Part shown: positions 8,956 to 15,780 of the stretch, in pieces | Layout of the letters: each line of letters opens with the position of its first letter | Numbering within the stretch: the first letter of the stretch is position 1 | Assembly (NCBI GenBank): GCA_002412705.1 | Contig: DHVO01000119.1 | Span: forward strand, 1-28,934 | Reading direction: 5' to 3' | Length of the DNA stretch: 28,934 nt | From: Bacteroidales bacterium UBA5206 | GTDB taxonomy: Bacteria; Bacteroidota; Bacteroidia; Bacteroidales; Tenuifilaceae | Position numbers and translations under genes: made by a program | The notes under the pieces: generated by a model | Databases searched by the model: none | Seen by the model: only the letters and a program-made list of their open reading frames with translations | Told to the model about the DNA's origin: nothing

Positions 8956-8992
8956 TTAACCTTAATTAACCTCAATTGGCATGGCATTAACC
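8956..8992 (+). promoter_or_regulatory. Three TTAACC direct repeats, probable response-regulator operator
   Basis: TTAACC occurs at 8956-8961, 8966-8971 and 8987-8992, with starts 10 and 21 bp apart, so all three lie on the same face of the helix. Direct repeats in this phase are what OmpR/PhoB-family regulators usually bind. The last copy sits where the -33 box of the downstream promoter should be. The binding protein is inferred from its neighbouring gene (6657-7346). Confidence 0.5.
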
Positions 8993-9013
8993 TACACGCC
9001 AGTAAAGCAGAAC

Positions 9014-9021
9014 TACATTTG
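9014..9021 (+). promoter_or_regulatory. -7 element of the GLPGLI/outer-membrane operon promoter
   Basis: TACATTTG is a perfect TAnnTTTG -7 box. No TTG is found 19-21 bp upstream; instead the third TTAACC box ends 21 bp before it. That is the design of an activator-dependent promoter. Transcription would start near 9028, giving a leader of about 30 nt. Confidence 0.55.
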
Positions 9022-9057
9022 ACTCAAATCATTAACAAATAAAAACAACAATCGACC

Positions 9058-9804
9058 ATGAAAAAACATCTACTTCTTTGCTTTGCAATTGGAGCTTTTG
9101 CAAGCAGCTTTGGACAAACCAGCATAACATCGGGTAAAGTTACCTATGAGCAAATTATAAAATTGGACATTAAGCTATCGGGCGAAGCATCGCAACTAGA
9201 AAGCATACTACCAAAGGAAAGAAAAAGCAACAAGGAGCTACTCTTTTGTGAGGCCGCATCGCTATACAAAAACGAGGAGTCGTTAAACGATGAAGAGGTT
9301 ATAAAAGAGACATCAGGAACGGGAAGCATTACCATTAAAATGAAGGAATCCGACGATTTGATTTATACCGATATCAGCAATCAATCAACCATAGAGCAAA
9401 GGGAGTTCCTAAACAGGCTATTTCTTGTTGAGTCCGACAAGAACACAGCCAAGTGGAAAGTTACAGGAAACAGCAAAACCATACTAGACATAAACTGCAT
9501 TGAAGCCGAGCTGGTTGACACAAGCAAAAACCTAAAAGCGTGGTTTGCTCCCACAATAGCTGTATCATCGGGGCCTAATGGGCTAATGGGATTACCAGGG
9601 TTAATTCTTGCGGTTGACATAGATAACGGGAAAACAACCATAATAGCAAAGGGGATAGATAGTACGCCCATATCGGCCAAGGAACTTAGTAAGCCTAAAA
9701 AAGGGAAGAAAGTTAGTAAGGATGAGTTTGCACAAATTGTAAAGGAGAAAAACGAGGAGCGAGCCAACTCCTCAGGAACCAGCATTGTCATAATGGCGCA
9801 ATAG
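9058..9804 (+). CDS. GLPGLI family protein, exported
   Basis: A 248-residue protein with a signal peptide (MKKHLLLCFAIGAFASSFGQ) and the family signature GLPGLI at residues 178-183 within GPNGLMGLPGLILAVD. The family is known from Bacteroidota and is commonly found next to TonB-receptor-like outer-membrane proteins, as here; its molecular function is unknown to me. After the signal peptide it begins with the usual SGKVTYEQIIKLDI strand. The C-terminus is Lys-rich (KPKKGKKVSKDEF). It should be periplasmic. It is the first gene of a two-gene operon with the barrel protein 32 bp downstream, and the TTAACC/TACATTTG promoter region lies just upstream. Confidence 0.9.
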   Translation: MKKHLLLCFAIGAFASSFGQTSITSGKVTYEQIIKLDIKLSGEASQLESILPKERKSNKELLFCEAASLYKNEESLNDEEVIKETSGTGSITIKMKESDDLIYTDISNQSTIEQREFLNRLFLVESDKNTAKWKVTGNSKTILDINCIEAELVDTSKNLKAWFAPTIAVSSGPNGLMGLPGLILAVDIDNGKTTIIAKGIDSTPISAKELSKPKKGKKVSKDEFAQIVKEKNEERANSSGTSIVIMAQ

Positions 9805-9836
9805 CGTAGGTTTTAACCACAACTAACGATATCAAC

Positions 9837-12587
9837 ATGATAAAAAATGGACTAATGCTGCTAGCTCTTCTCGTCCCATTTACAGCATGGAGCCAGCTTA
9901 GCACACTAAAGGGAGAGGTTATTGACTCCACAGGAGCCCCGCTACCCTATGCAACGGTTACCCTACTCGATCCTTCGGACTCAACCCTACTCCACTATAG
10001 CATCACTAATGCTATGGGTGCATTTGAGCTATCAAAGGTGCCAAACGCCAAGTACATTCTACAAATAGCGTTTATTGGTTACCAGACTCAATCGCACGCA
10101 ATAGAAGTACCGCTTGCTAACCCCAAAAATTACAGTTCCATTGTGCTTAACCCCGTTTCGTTCGATCTTGATGCGGTGCAAGTAAAAGCCGAACGCGTTC
10201 CGCTGCTAATAAAAAAGGACACCATAGAGTACAATGCAGCAGCGTTTAAAACAAAACCCGATGCCATTGCCGAAGATCTGCTCCGTAAACTTCCCGGAGT
10301 AGAGGTTGACCGTGCAGGCAACGTTAAGGCTATGGGCGAGAATGTGAACAGAGTTCTGGTTGATGGCAAGGAATTCTTTAGTAACGATCCTAAGGTTGCA
10401 ACCAAAAACCTACCCGCCGAAAGCATAAACAAGGTGCAGGTTTACGATAAAAAGAGCGATGAGTCGGAGCTTCTTGGCATTGACGATAGCGAGTACGACA
10501 AAACCATCAACTTTGTTCTAAAAGACGATATGAAACAGGCCATTTTTGGCGATGTTAAAGCAGGTGGCGATGCCCAAAACTACTACCAAGGCAACGCTAA
10601 GGTGTACCGATTTACTGAGAAGCACCAATTTGCTGCACTCGGAATGCTTAATAACGTTAACAGACCTGGCTTCTCCTTTCAGGATTATCTGGATTTTAAC
10701 GGAGGACTAAAAAACCTCATGGGAGGTAATGGCGGAAGTTTAACCTTAAATGCAAGCGATAATCTACCCATAGACTTTGGACAGTCCGTAAATGGATTAA
10801 TCAAATCTGGTGCTGGTGGTGTAAACTACTCCTATGAACTGGCTAAAAACAACAGATTTAACATTAGCTACATGGTTAACGGGGCAAACAAAAGCATCGA
10901 TGAAACCATGCACAGCCGTAACTTCACCACAACCGATAACTTTGAGCAAAACGCCAACGAGTTGGGAAGTAACAATAATGCGAATCACCACTTTAACATT
11001 GGCTGGCGAAACAAATCGGGCAGTAAGCAGCACTTCATGCTTAACGGTATTGCCACCATATCCAATAGTAGCATGGAGTCTAAAGAATCTAAGCAAAGCT
11101 ACTCAAACGAAGCGTTGGTAAACTCGCTAAACAGCAACACCAATGGGAACAACAAATCATTGAGTTCTACGGCAGAGGGTTCGTGGCTTAGGAAGCTGTC
11201 GGGCAACTGGCAAATGGTTAAGCTAAAAGGAAAGGTTAACTACAACCAAACGCTCAGAAAGAGTGACTGGCACAACCTATCGTTGTTTACTGGTTTCCCA
11301 TCAGCCGTAGAGGAGATTGCTTATAGCGAGAACAGTACAAGTTTACTAAGCTACCAGGCCGATGTATCTACACTTCGCAAAATGGGCAAGGGATTTTACC
11401 TTGAGGCGGAGCTAAACGCCGGTTCGTACAGGGAGAACCTCTCTCGCGAGCAGGGAAACATTACGCCCGCCTACTCACCTATCGATACCCTAAGCCCAAA
11501 TCTCAAGCAGGATTACGCTTGGGTAAAACCAGCTACAACACTTAAGTACTACACTAAAAATACCAAGCTAAACATTGGCGTTGAGTACGAGCTGGGTGAG
11601 CAAAACAACTGGTTAAACGATACAGCCAAAGTAACCAGCACTACAGCCCATTTGCACCCAATGCTATCATGGGATTACGAGTACAGAACTGGACGAAGGC
11701 TTTCGCTTAAGTACAACACCAACACGGTAAACCCAACGCCATCACAGCTTATCCCAATAATTAGCAGCAGCAGTCCGCTTGTTACCTATTTTGGCAACAG
11801 GAACCTTGAGCCAGAATACCGCCACAGATTACATTTATCGTGGTTTCTTTTCGACCAGTTCTCATTCACCTCTGTATTTACCAATGTTACAGCGGCCTAC
11901 ACAAGGAATAAGATTAACCGCGCGCAAACCATTAGCGATGATCTAAAACAAACCTTTACCCTTGTTAATGTACCCGATGATTACCTTGTAACCGGTGGCG
12001 CATCGGTTTCAACGCCTATCCGTTCCCTTGGGATATCAACAAGCGTTAGCATTAACGAAACGTGGAATAGAGGAATCAACTTTGTTAATGGCATACAGAA
12101 TATCAACACCAGCATAACCCATAAGCTAACCGCAAAAATAAACAACAGAAAAACAGATAAGTGGGATATTGAAATAGGTGGCGACATTAGCCTCACAAAC
12201 GCAAGGTACTCCATACAAATGCAGCTAAACCGTGAGTACATTAGCTACTCCGCCTTTGGCGAGATACGCTATAAACCATCGGACAACTGGCACTTTAGGC
12301 TTACTACCGATATTACAAGCTATAGCGCGCAAAGCTTTACCAAGGATATAACCATTCCCCTTATGGGAGCCGAGGTAAGCTACTACTTCCTAAAGAACAA
12401 AAGGGGTGTGCTATCGCTTGAGGGGTACGACCTCCTTAACAAAAACACAGGGATATCAAGGGTAGCTGAGCTCAACTACCTTAGTGAGGTAAACTCAAGC
12501 ACCATTGGTCGTTACATACTGCTATCGTTTAAGTACAAGCTAAACAGCATGGGCAACGAGAATAGCATCCAGATAAAGAACCGTTAA
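9837..12587 (+). CDS. Outer-membrane beta-barrel protein, TonB-dependent receptor-like
   Basis: A 916-residue outer-membrane protein. The signal peptide (MIKNGLMLLALLVPFTAWSQ) is followed by a carboxypeptidase-regulatory-like domain (GEVIDSTGAPLPYATVTLLD, ending with IAFIGYQTQ), a plug-like region (EDLLRKLPGVEVDRAGNVKA, VLVDGKEFF, VQVYDKKSDESELLG) and then a long barrel rich in alternating aromatic strands, in the style of the OMP_b-brl_3 family. The full length and the final strand (YILLSFKYKLN) look intact. No SusD partner is present, so glycan import is not indicated. The GLPGLI partner and two-component neighbour suggest a regulated transport or envelope role; the ligand is unknown. It ends at the bidirectional terminator at 12591. 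Confidence 0.9.
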   Translation: MIKNGLMLLALLVPFTAWSQLSTLKGEVIDSTGAPLPYATVTLLDPSDSTLLHYSITNAMGAFELSKVPNAKYILQIAFIGYQTQSHAIEVPLANPKNYSSIVLNPVSFDLDAVQVKAERVPLLIKKDTIEYNAAAFKTKPDAIAEDLLRKLPGVEVDRAGNVKAMGENVNRVLVDGKEFFSNDPKVATKNLPAESINKVQVYDKKSDESELLGIDDSEYDKTINFVLKDDMKQAIFGDVKAGGDAQNYYQGNAKVYRFTEKHQFAALGMLNNVNRPGFSFQDYLDFNGGLKNLMGGNGGSLTLNASDNLPIDFGQSVNGLIKSGAGGVNYSYELAKNNRFNISYMVNGANKSIDETMHSRNFTTTDNFEQNANELGSNNNANHHFNIGWRNKSGSKQHFMLNGIATISNSSMESKESKQSYSNEALVNSLNSNTNGNNKSLSSTAEGSWLRKLSGNWQMVKLKGKVNYNQTLRKSDWHNLSLFTGFPSAVEEIAYSENSTSLLSYQADVSTLRKMGKGFYLEAELNAGSYRENLSREQGNITPAYSPIDTLSPNLKQDYAWVKPATTLKYYTKNTKLNIGVEYELGEQNNWLNDTAKVTSTTAHLHPMLSWDYEYRTGRRLSLKYNTNTVNPTPSQLIPIISSSSPLVTYFGNRNLEPEYRHRLHLSWFLFDQFSFTSVFTNVTAAYTRNKINRAQTISDDLKQTFTLVNVPDDYLVTGGASVSTPIRSLGISTSVSINETWNRGINFVNGIQNINTSITHKLTAKINNRKTDKWDIEIGGDISLTNARYSIQMQLNREYISYSAFGEIRYKPSDNWHFRLTTDITSYSAQSFTKDITIPLMGAEVSYYFLKNKRGVLSLEGYDLLNKNTGISRVAELNYLSEVNSSTIGRYILLSFKYKLNSMGNENSIQIKNR

Positions 12588-12590
12588 ACA

Positions 12591-12626
12591 AAAAGGGAAG
12601 CCCCACATTACTGGTGCTTCCCTTTT
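12591..12626. terminator. Bidirectional rho-independent terminator
   Basis: A perfect 11-bp stem (AAAAGGGAAGC at 12591-12601 paired with GCTTCCCTTTT at 12616-12626) around a 14-nt loop. The A-run on one side and T-run on the other let it stop both the barrel-protein transcript and the convergent rpsP-rimM transcript, which end 4 and 21 bp from it. Confidence 0.9.
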
Positions 12627-12646
12627 CATTCTAATTAAAAGAATAC

Positions 12647-13171
12647 TTACTCTTCCAAGTAAACATCTATTAGCCCTTCGGGGACTTCCATTGTTATGGT
12701 GCGAGTTTCCTCGTCAACCTCCACAATAAAATCATCGGCGGCTGGTATCATAATACTCTTTCCCGATGTGTGAAGCAGCTCAAATACCGTGTTGGTTGAG
12801 TACTCCTCAACGGCGGTAATGGTACCTATAACTCCATCGGCCTGGGAGGTAACAGTGTAGCCAACCAACTTATCAAGGGTGAGCTCATCATCCACTTCCA
12901 CTTCGTTTTCGGGTAGCAATAGCTTTAGGCCAACAAACTCCTCGGCTGCCTCAATGCTGTTTATTTCATCAAACTTAACAATGGCTTTATCCTCCCCTTT
13001 AGAACGAACCGACTCCACAAAAAAAGGAACCGGTATCCCCTCAATAAGAAGGAATACCGATTCAAGATCTTGCTGTTCAAAGTAGAAGTCGTTGTTCCAA
13101 GAAACCTGGAACTCGCCATTCACACCATGAGTTCTATGAATAAAACCAATCTCTGCGAACTGGTTCTCCAT
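12647..13171 (-). CDS. rimM: Ribosome maturation factor RimM
   Basis: A 174-residue protein of normal RimM length. The N-terminal domain begins with the family hallmark FAEIGFIHRTHGVNGEFQV and carries EAAEEFVGLKLLLPE; the C-terminal PRC-barrel half includes LVGYTV, TNTVFELL and the ending IPAADDFIVEVDEETRTI. RimM binds ribosomal protein S19 and the 16S head during 30S assembly. The reading frame stays open upstream to 13339, but those codons overlap rpsP and give a basic, non-conserved peptide, so I place the start at the ATG at 13171, which lies 4 bp after the rpsP stop. rpsP-rimM is a classic gene pair. TrmD, often next, is absent. Confidence 0.95.
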   Translation of the reverse strand: MENQFAEIGFIHRTHGVNGEFQVSWNNDFYFEQQDLESVFLLIEGIPVPFFVESVRSKGEDKAIVKFDEINSIEAAEEFVGLKLLLPENEVEVDDELTLDKLVGYTVTSQADGVIGTITAVEEYSTNTVFELLHTSGKSIMIPAADDFIVEVDEETRTITMEVPEGLIDVYLEE

Positions 13172-13175
13172 TGAA

Positions 13176-13709
13176 CTAAGCCTCGGTGTTTTCGCCTTCA
13201 GCGGCTTCTTCAGCAGCTTCTTCTGCGGCTGGTTGTGCAGCAGCGTCAGCCTCAGCCCTCTTCTTGGCAATTTCTTGTGCGCGAGCTTCGCGAACCTTAG
13301 ATTCAGCCTCAATACGTTGCTGCATCTCGTCTTTTGCACCTTTAGCTAAAGACTGCTTCTTAGCTTCAATCTTAGATTCTTTCTCTTTAACCCAAGCTTC
13401 GAATTTAGCCTCTGCTTGCTCTGCTGTAAGAGCGCCTTTCTTAACGCCCTCAAGTAGATGCTTTTTCATTAAAACACCTTTGTAAGACAAAATTGCCCTA
13501 GTGGTGTCAGTAGGTTGTGCGCCTTTTTGTAGCCAGTCCAGTGCTTTCTCGAAGTCTAGATCGATAACAGCAGGATTAGAAACTGGATTATAAGATCCAA
13601 TCCTTTCAATGTACTTGCCATCTCGTGGCGCCCTACTATCCGCAACAATGATATGGTAAAAAGGAGCCCTTTTCCTACCATGGCGGCTTAGTCTGATTTT
13701 TACAGGCAT
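13176..13709 (-). CDS. rpsP: 30S ribosomal protein S16 with long C-terminal tail
   Basis: Residues 1 to about 80 are a standard S16 (MPVKIRLSRHGRKRAPFYHI, VADSRAPRDGKYIERIGSYN, LQKGAQPTDTTRAILS). S16 is a primary 16S rRNA-binding protein of the 30S body. The protein then continues for about 95 more residues, a charged helical stretch followed by an Ala/Glu-rich end, for a total of 177 residues against about 80-90 in E. coli. Such tails are known in Bacteroidota. An in-frame start exists at 13754, but it overlaps the -7 promoter element at 13752-13759, and the extra residues are not S16-like; the ATG at 13709 is right. Confidence 0.96.
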   Translation of the reverse strand: MPVKIRLSRHGRKRAPFYHIIVADSRAPRDGKYIERIGSYNPVSNPAVIDLDFEKALDWLQKGAQPTDTTRAILSYKGVLMKKHLLEGVKKGALTAEQAEAKFEAWVKEKESKIEAKKQSLAKGAKDEMQQRIEAESKVREARAQEIAKKRAEADAAAQPAAEEAAEEAAEGENTEA

Positions 13710-13751
13710 ACTAACGCTTTTTATTAAATTTAACCTACAAAATTTGCTCGG

Positions 13752-13782
13752 CAAAAGTAGCTAATTTCTTTTTATTTACACA
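13752..13782 (-). promoter_or_regulatory. rpsP-rimM promoter
   Basis: On the minus strand, TACTTTTG (13759-13752) is a perfect TAnnTTTG -7 box. It is preceded after 19 bp by TGTG, a 3-of-4 match to the -33 TTTG. Transcription would start near 13745, giving a leader of about 36 nt before the ATG at 13709. Confidence 0.6.
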
Positions 13783-13828
13783 GCACAACACTATTTAATT
13801 CCGCATTTAATCTTCAACCCCTAATTCT

Positions 13829-14905
13829 CTAGAGCATAAGCAGAATTAAATCGTACAAGTAGCCCATAAAAAGCGACCCTATAATAATAATTGCAACGTA
13901 CAGTACAATGGCTTTCCGTTTAAGCATTACCCCTAGTCCTCCTATAACTCCTATGCTTGTTGCTGGCCCTGCAATCATAAAGGCCAACAGCGCACCGCTA
14001 CTTGCCCCTGCATTCTTAAGCACCTCTAGCAAAGGGAGTATGGTTGCATCGGAAACATACATTGGCAAACCAATAAGGGCAGCCAAAGGTACAGAATAAA
14101 AGTGCTCTCCGCTAAAAAGGTTCACAATCCACGATATGGGCACCAGCTCTCTAACCGCATAGGCCAAACCAACAAACAGAATAAAGAGCGGTATAATTTT
14201 CACAATTGCGATGGAATACAAAGCGCTTAGTAGCTCATTTACCTTTAGACGCCTCATAATTCCATCGGCTCCATTCTCCAAATCTACGGGAACAGCAATA
14301 AAATCCTTGCCGATAGCTCCTTGGGCTGCACTAGAGGAACAACAACTGGTGGCACAACACGCACTCGCACTTTTATCTAACCCAACAACGGATAGGTTCT
14401 TCGCACCCGACGCATTTCTTATTCCGCCAAGTTTCTTTTCGGGCAGCACCTTAAACTGTCCGTTTAAAAAACTGGTATGCCTTGCAATAGCCAAAGTAAT
14501 CCATCCTGCACCCAAACCCAACACAACAGATGCTGTGGCTAGTACCGTTGCAAACTCAACTCCCATAAAGCTGGAAAGTAGCACATATGTATCGGGGCTC
14601 ATTAGTGGAGACGAAACCAAGAAAGCCATTACTGTACCCCAAGGCATTGTACTAGCATACAACGACAACACAACAGCCATTGTACCACAAGCACAAAGTG
14701 GAGTAAAAGCACCAAGCAAAACGCTTCCCAGAATTAAGTACTTTTGCCCTTTTACAAAAAAGGCTTTTGTGCGATCAACATCAATGTAAACCGATATTAG
14801 TACTGCAATAAGAATGCTTAGCCCAAGCAATAGGCCATGCGCTTGAAATGTTTGAAGTATATATCCAAACAACCCTGCAAAAAAATCCAAAACCTGCGTT
14901 AACAT
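13829..14905 (-). CDS. Permease, ArsP/UPF0718 family (SO_0444-like) with Cys-rich loop
   Basis: A 358-residue membrane protein with about eight to ten helices in two repeated halves. The first half has FTPLCACGTMAVVLSL (Cys71 and Cys73), then SSPLMSPDTYVL; the second has LIGLPMYVSDATILPLLEVL, then MIAGPATSIGVIGGL. This is the COG0701 permease layout, which includes ArsP exporters of trivalent organoarsenicals and the SO_0444 group named for Cu/Zn efflux. The cytoplasmic loop between the halves holds SACCATSCCSS, two Cys pairs (183/184, 188/189) suited to binding a soft metal or metalloid. It has an unusually strong ribosome site (AGGAGGT, minus strand, near 14911-14917) and an FNR-type box upstream. 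Export of a thiophilic metal or metalloid is my best guess. Confidence 0.85.
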   Translation of the reverse strand: MLTQVLDFFAGLFGYILQTFQAHGLLLGLSILIAVLISVYIDVDRTKAFFVKGQKYLILGSVLLGAFTPLCACGTMAVVLSLYASTMPWGTVMAFLVSSPLMSPDTYVLLSSFMGVEFATVLATASVVLGLGAGWITLAIARHTSFLNGQFKVLPEKKLGGIRNASGAKNLSVVGLDKSASACCATSCCSSSAAQGAIGKDFIAVPVDLENGADGIMRRLKVNELLSALYSIAIVKIIPLFILFVGLAYAVRELVPISWIVNLFSGEHFYSVPLAALIGLPMYVSDATILPLLEVLKNAGASSGALLAFMIAGPATSIGVIGGLGVMLKRKAIVLYVAIIIIGSLFMGYLYDLILLML

Positions 14906-14928
14906 AATCTACCTCCTTGTTTTTCTTG

Positions 14929-14936
14929 CAAAGTTG
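14929..14936 (-). promoter_or_regulatory. -7 element of the permease promoter
   Basis: CAACTTTG on the minus strand is a one-mismatch TAnnTTTG. A start near 14924 would place the FNR-type box centre (14965.5) at about -41.5, the classic class II activation distance. The leader would be about 19 nt and includes the AGGAGGT ribosome site. Confidence 0.45.
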
Positions 14937-14958
14937 CAGAGGTAGCACCATGACTGCA

Positions 14959-14972
14959 TTGATCTAGATCAA
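14959..14972. promoter_or_regulatory. Perfect FNR-type palindrome TTGAT-CTAG-ATCAA
   Basis: The 14-bp site is fully symmetric and matches the FNR consensus TTGAT-N4-ATCAA with no mismatch. It overlaps the stop codon (14969-14971) of the Crp/Fnr regulator gene and lies about 60 bp upstream of the permease ATG. The regulator's recognition helix has the FNR-type residues E-x-x-S-R, so it is the probable binder. Confidence 0.7.
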
Positions 14973-15577
14973 GAAATGCCTTTTGACAACTTTCTTCGTA
15001 TGCGGCTTAGGGTTTCTGGCGTTATTCCTATGTACGAAGCGATGTAGTGCAGCGGAACAGTATTCACAATGCCAGGATTTTCGCTCATAAGGGTTAAATA
15101 CTTTTCGTGAGCTGATATTGGACCGTTTCGCCAGGAGTTACTATGCATACTTAAAAACTCGTGCTCGGCAATGTATCGACCAACCTTCTCCCAAAAAGGA
15201 GAAGCAGCATACAGGTTTTGCAGGCTATCGTGCGATAATAGCACCAAGGTAACCGGCTCAAGGGCTTGCAGTGCCAACGATGAGGGCGATTGTGTAATAA
15301 AGCTGGAGGTTGATGTAGCAAAGGAGTTGCTCCCACACAAACAGGTTGTACTCTCCACTCCATCAAAAAGTTTATATCCTCTTATAAACCCCTCGGCCAC
15401 AAAGGCCAAGTACCTACTTGTTTTACCCAGTTCCACCACAAAATCGCCTTTCTCAACACGCCTTACCTCTATGTATGGCAAGGCTATATCAAAGGTTTCG
15501 GGGGCATACCCCGGAACTCCCTTCACAAATTGACGAAACTTATCTATAGCATCGTTAGCATCCATAGGGAACCTCAT
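14969..15577 (-). CDS. Crp/Fnr-family transcriptional regulator
   Basis: A 202-residue regulator. The N-terminal two-thirds form a cyclic-nucleotide-binding-like beta-roll (VEKGDFVVELGKTSRYLAFV, AEGFIRGYKLFDG), followed by a dimer helix and an HTH (PLHYIASYIGITPETLSRIRRKL). The recognition helix has Glu188, Ser191 and Arg192, matching the E-x-x-S-R residues that FNR uses to read TTGAT rather than the CRP pattern. It lacks the N-terminal Cys cluster of oxygen-sensing FNR; the only cysteines are Cys79 and Cys81 (CLC), which might sense metal or redox. The permease gene follows 63 bp downstream. An ATG at 15565, preceded by GAGG, could be the true start. Family is sure; the signal is unknown. 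Confidence 0.9.
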   Translation of the reverse strand: MRFPMDANDAIDKFRQFVKGVPGYAPETFDIALPYIEVRRVEKGDFVVELGKTSRYLAFVAEGFIRGYKLFDGVESTTCLCGSNSFATSTSSFITQSPSSLALQALEPVTLVLLSHDSLQNLYAASPFWEKVGRYIAEHEFLSMHSNSWRNGPISAHEKYLTLMSENPGIVNTVPLHYIASYIGITPETLSRIRRKLSKGIS

Positions 15578-15700
15578 TTACGCATGCAATATAAATAAAT
15601 GTTCTGCATAAAATCATCAACACAAATCAATTTTGGCAAGAGGTTTAAAGGTTCTACGCTACGCTTAATTTTTCCCAAAGTTATCAACATCACCCCACCC

Positions 15701-15724
15701 TTCGCATGCGAATAGCTACATTTG
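15701..15724 (+). promoter_or_regulatory. dnaE promoter -7 box with adjoining 12-bp palindrome
   Basis: TACATTTG at 15717-15724 is a perfect -7 box; no TTG lies at the right distance upstream. A perfect palindrome TTCGCATGCGAA (15701-15712) sits immediately upstream, between the expected -33 and -7 positions, where a repressor could bind. Transcription would start near 15731, so the leader before the dnaE ATG is about 50 nt. Confidence 0.5.
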
Positions 15725-15780
15725 TACCTGACCAAAGTGTTGCCAACCCGCAACGCTTCACACCATATAACTTCATAGAT

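Noticed and set aside
13172..13339. N-terminal extension of RimM
   Set aside because: It overlaps rpsP in another frame and encodes a basic, non-conserved peptide; the normal RimM start is at 13171.
13710..13754. Upstream start for S16
   Set aside because: The extra codons include the -7 promoter element, and normal S16 proteins begin MPVKIRLSR.
15616..15630. Two ATCAA half-sites 10 bp apart upstream of the Crp/Fnr regulator as an autoregulatory box
   Set aside because: They are direct, not inverted, repeats, so they do not form an FNR-type palindrome.
15706..15780. Upstream start for DnaE
   Set aside because: The 25 extra codons overlap the palindrome and -7 box and are unlike any DnaE N-terminus; the ATG at 15781 begins MSKFTHLHVHT.
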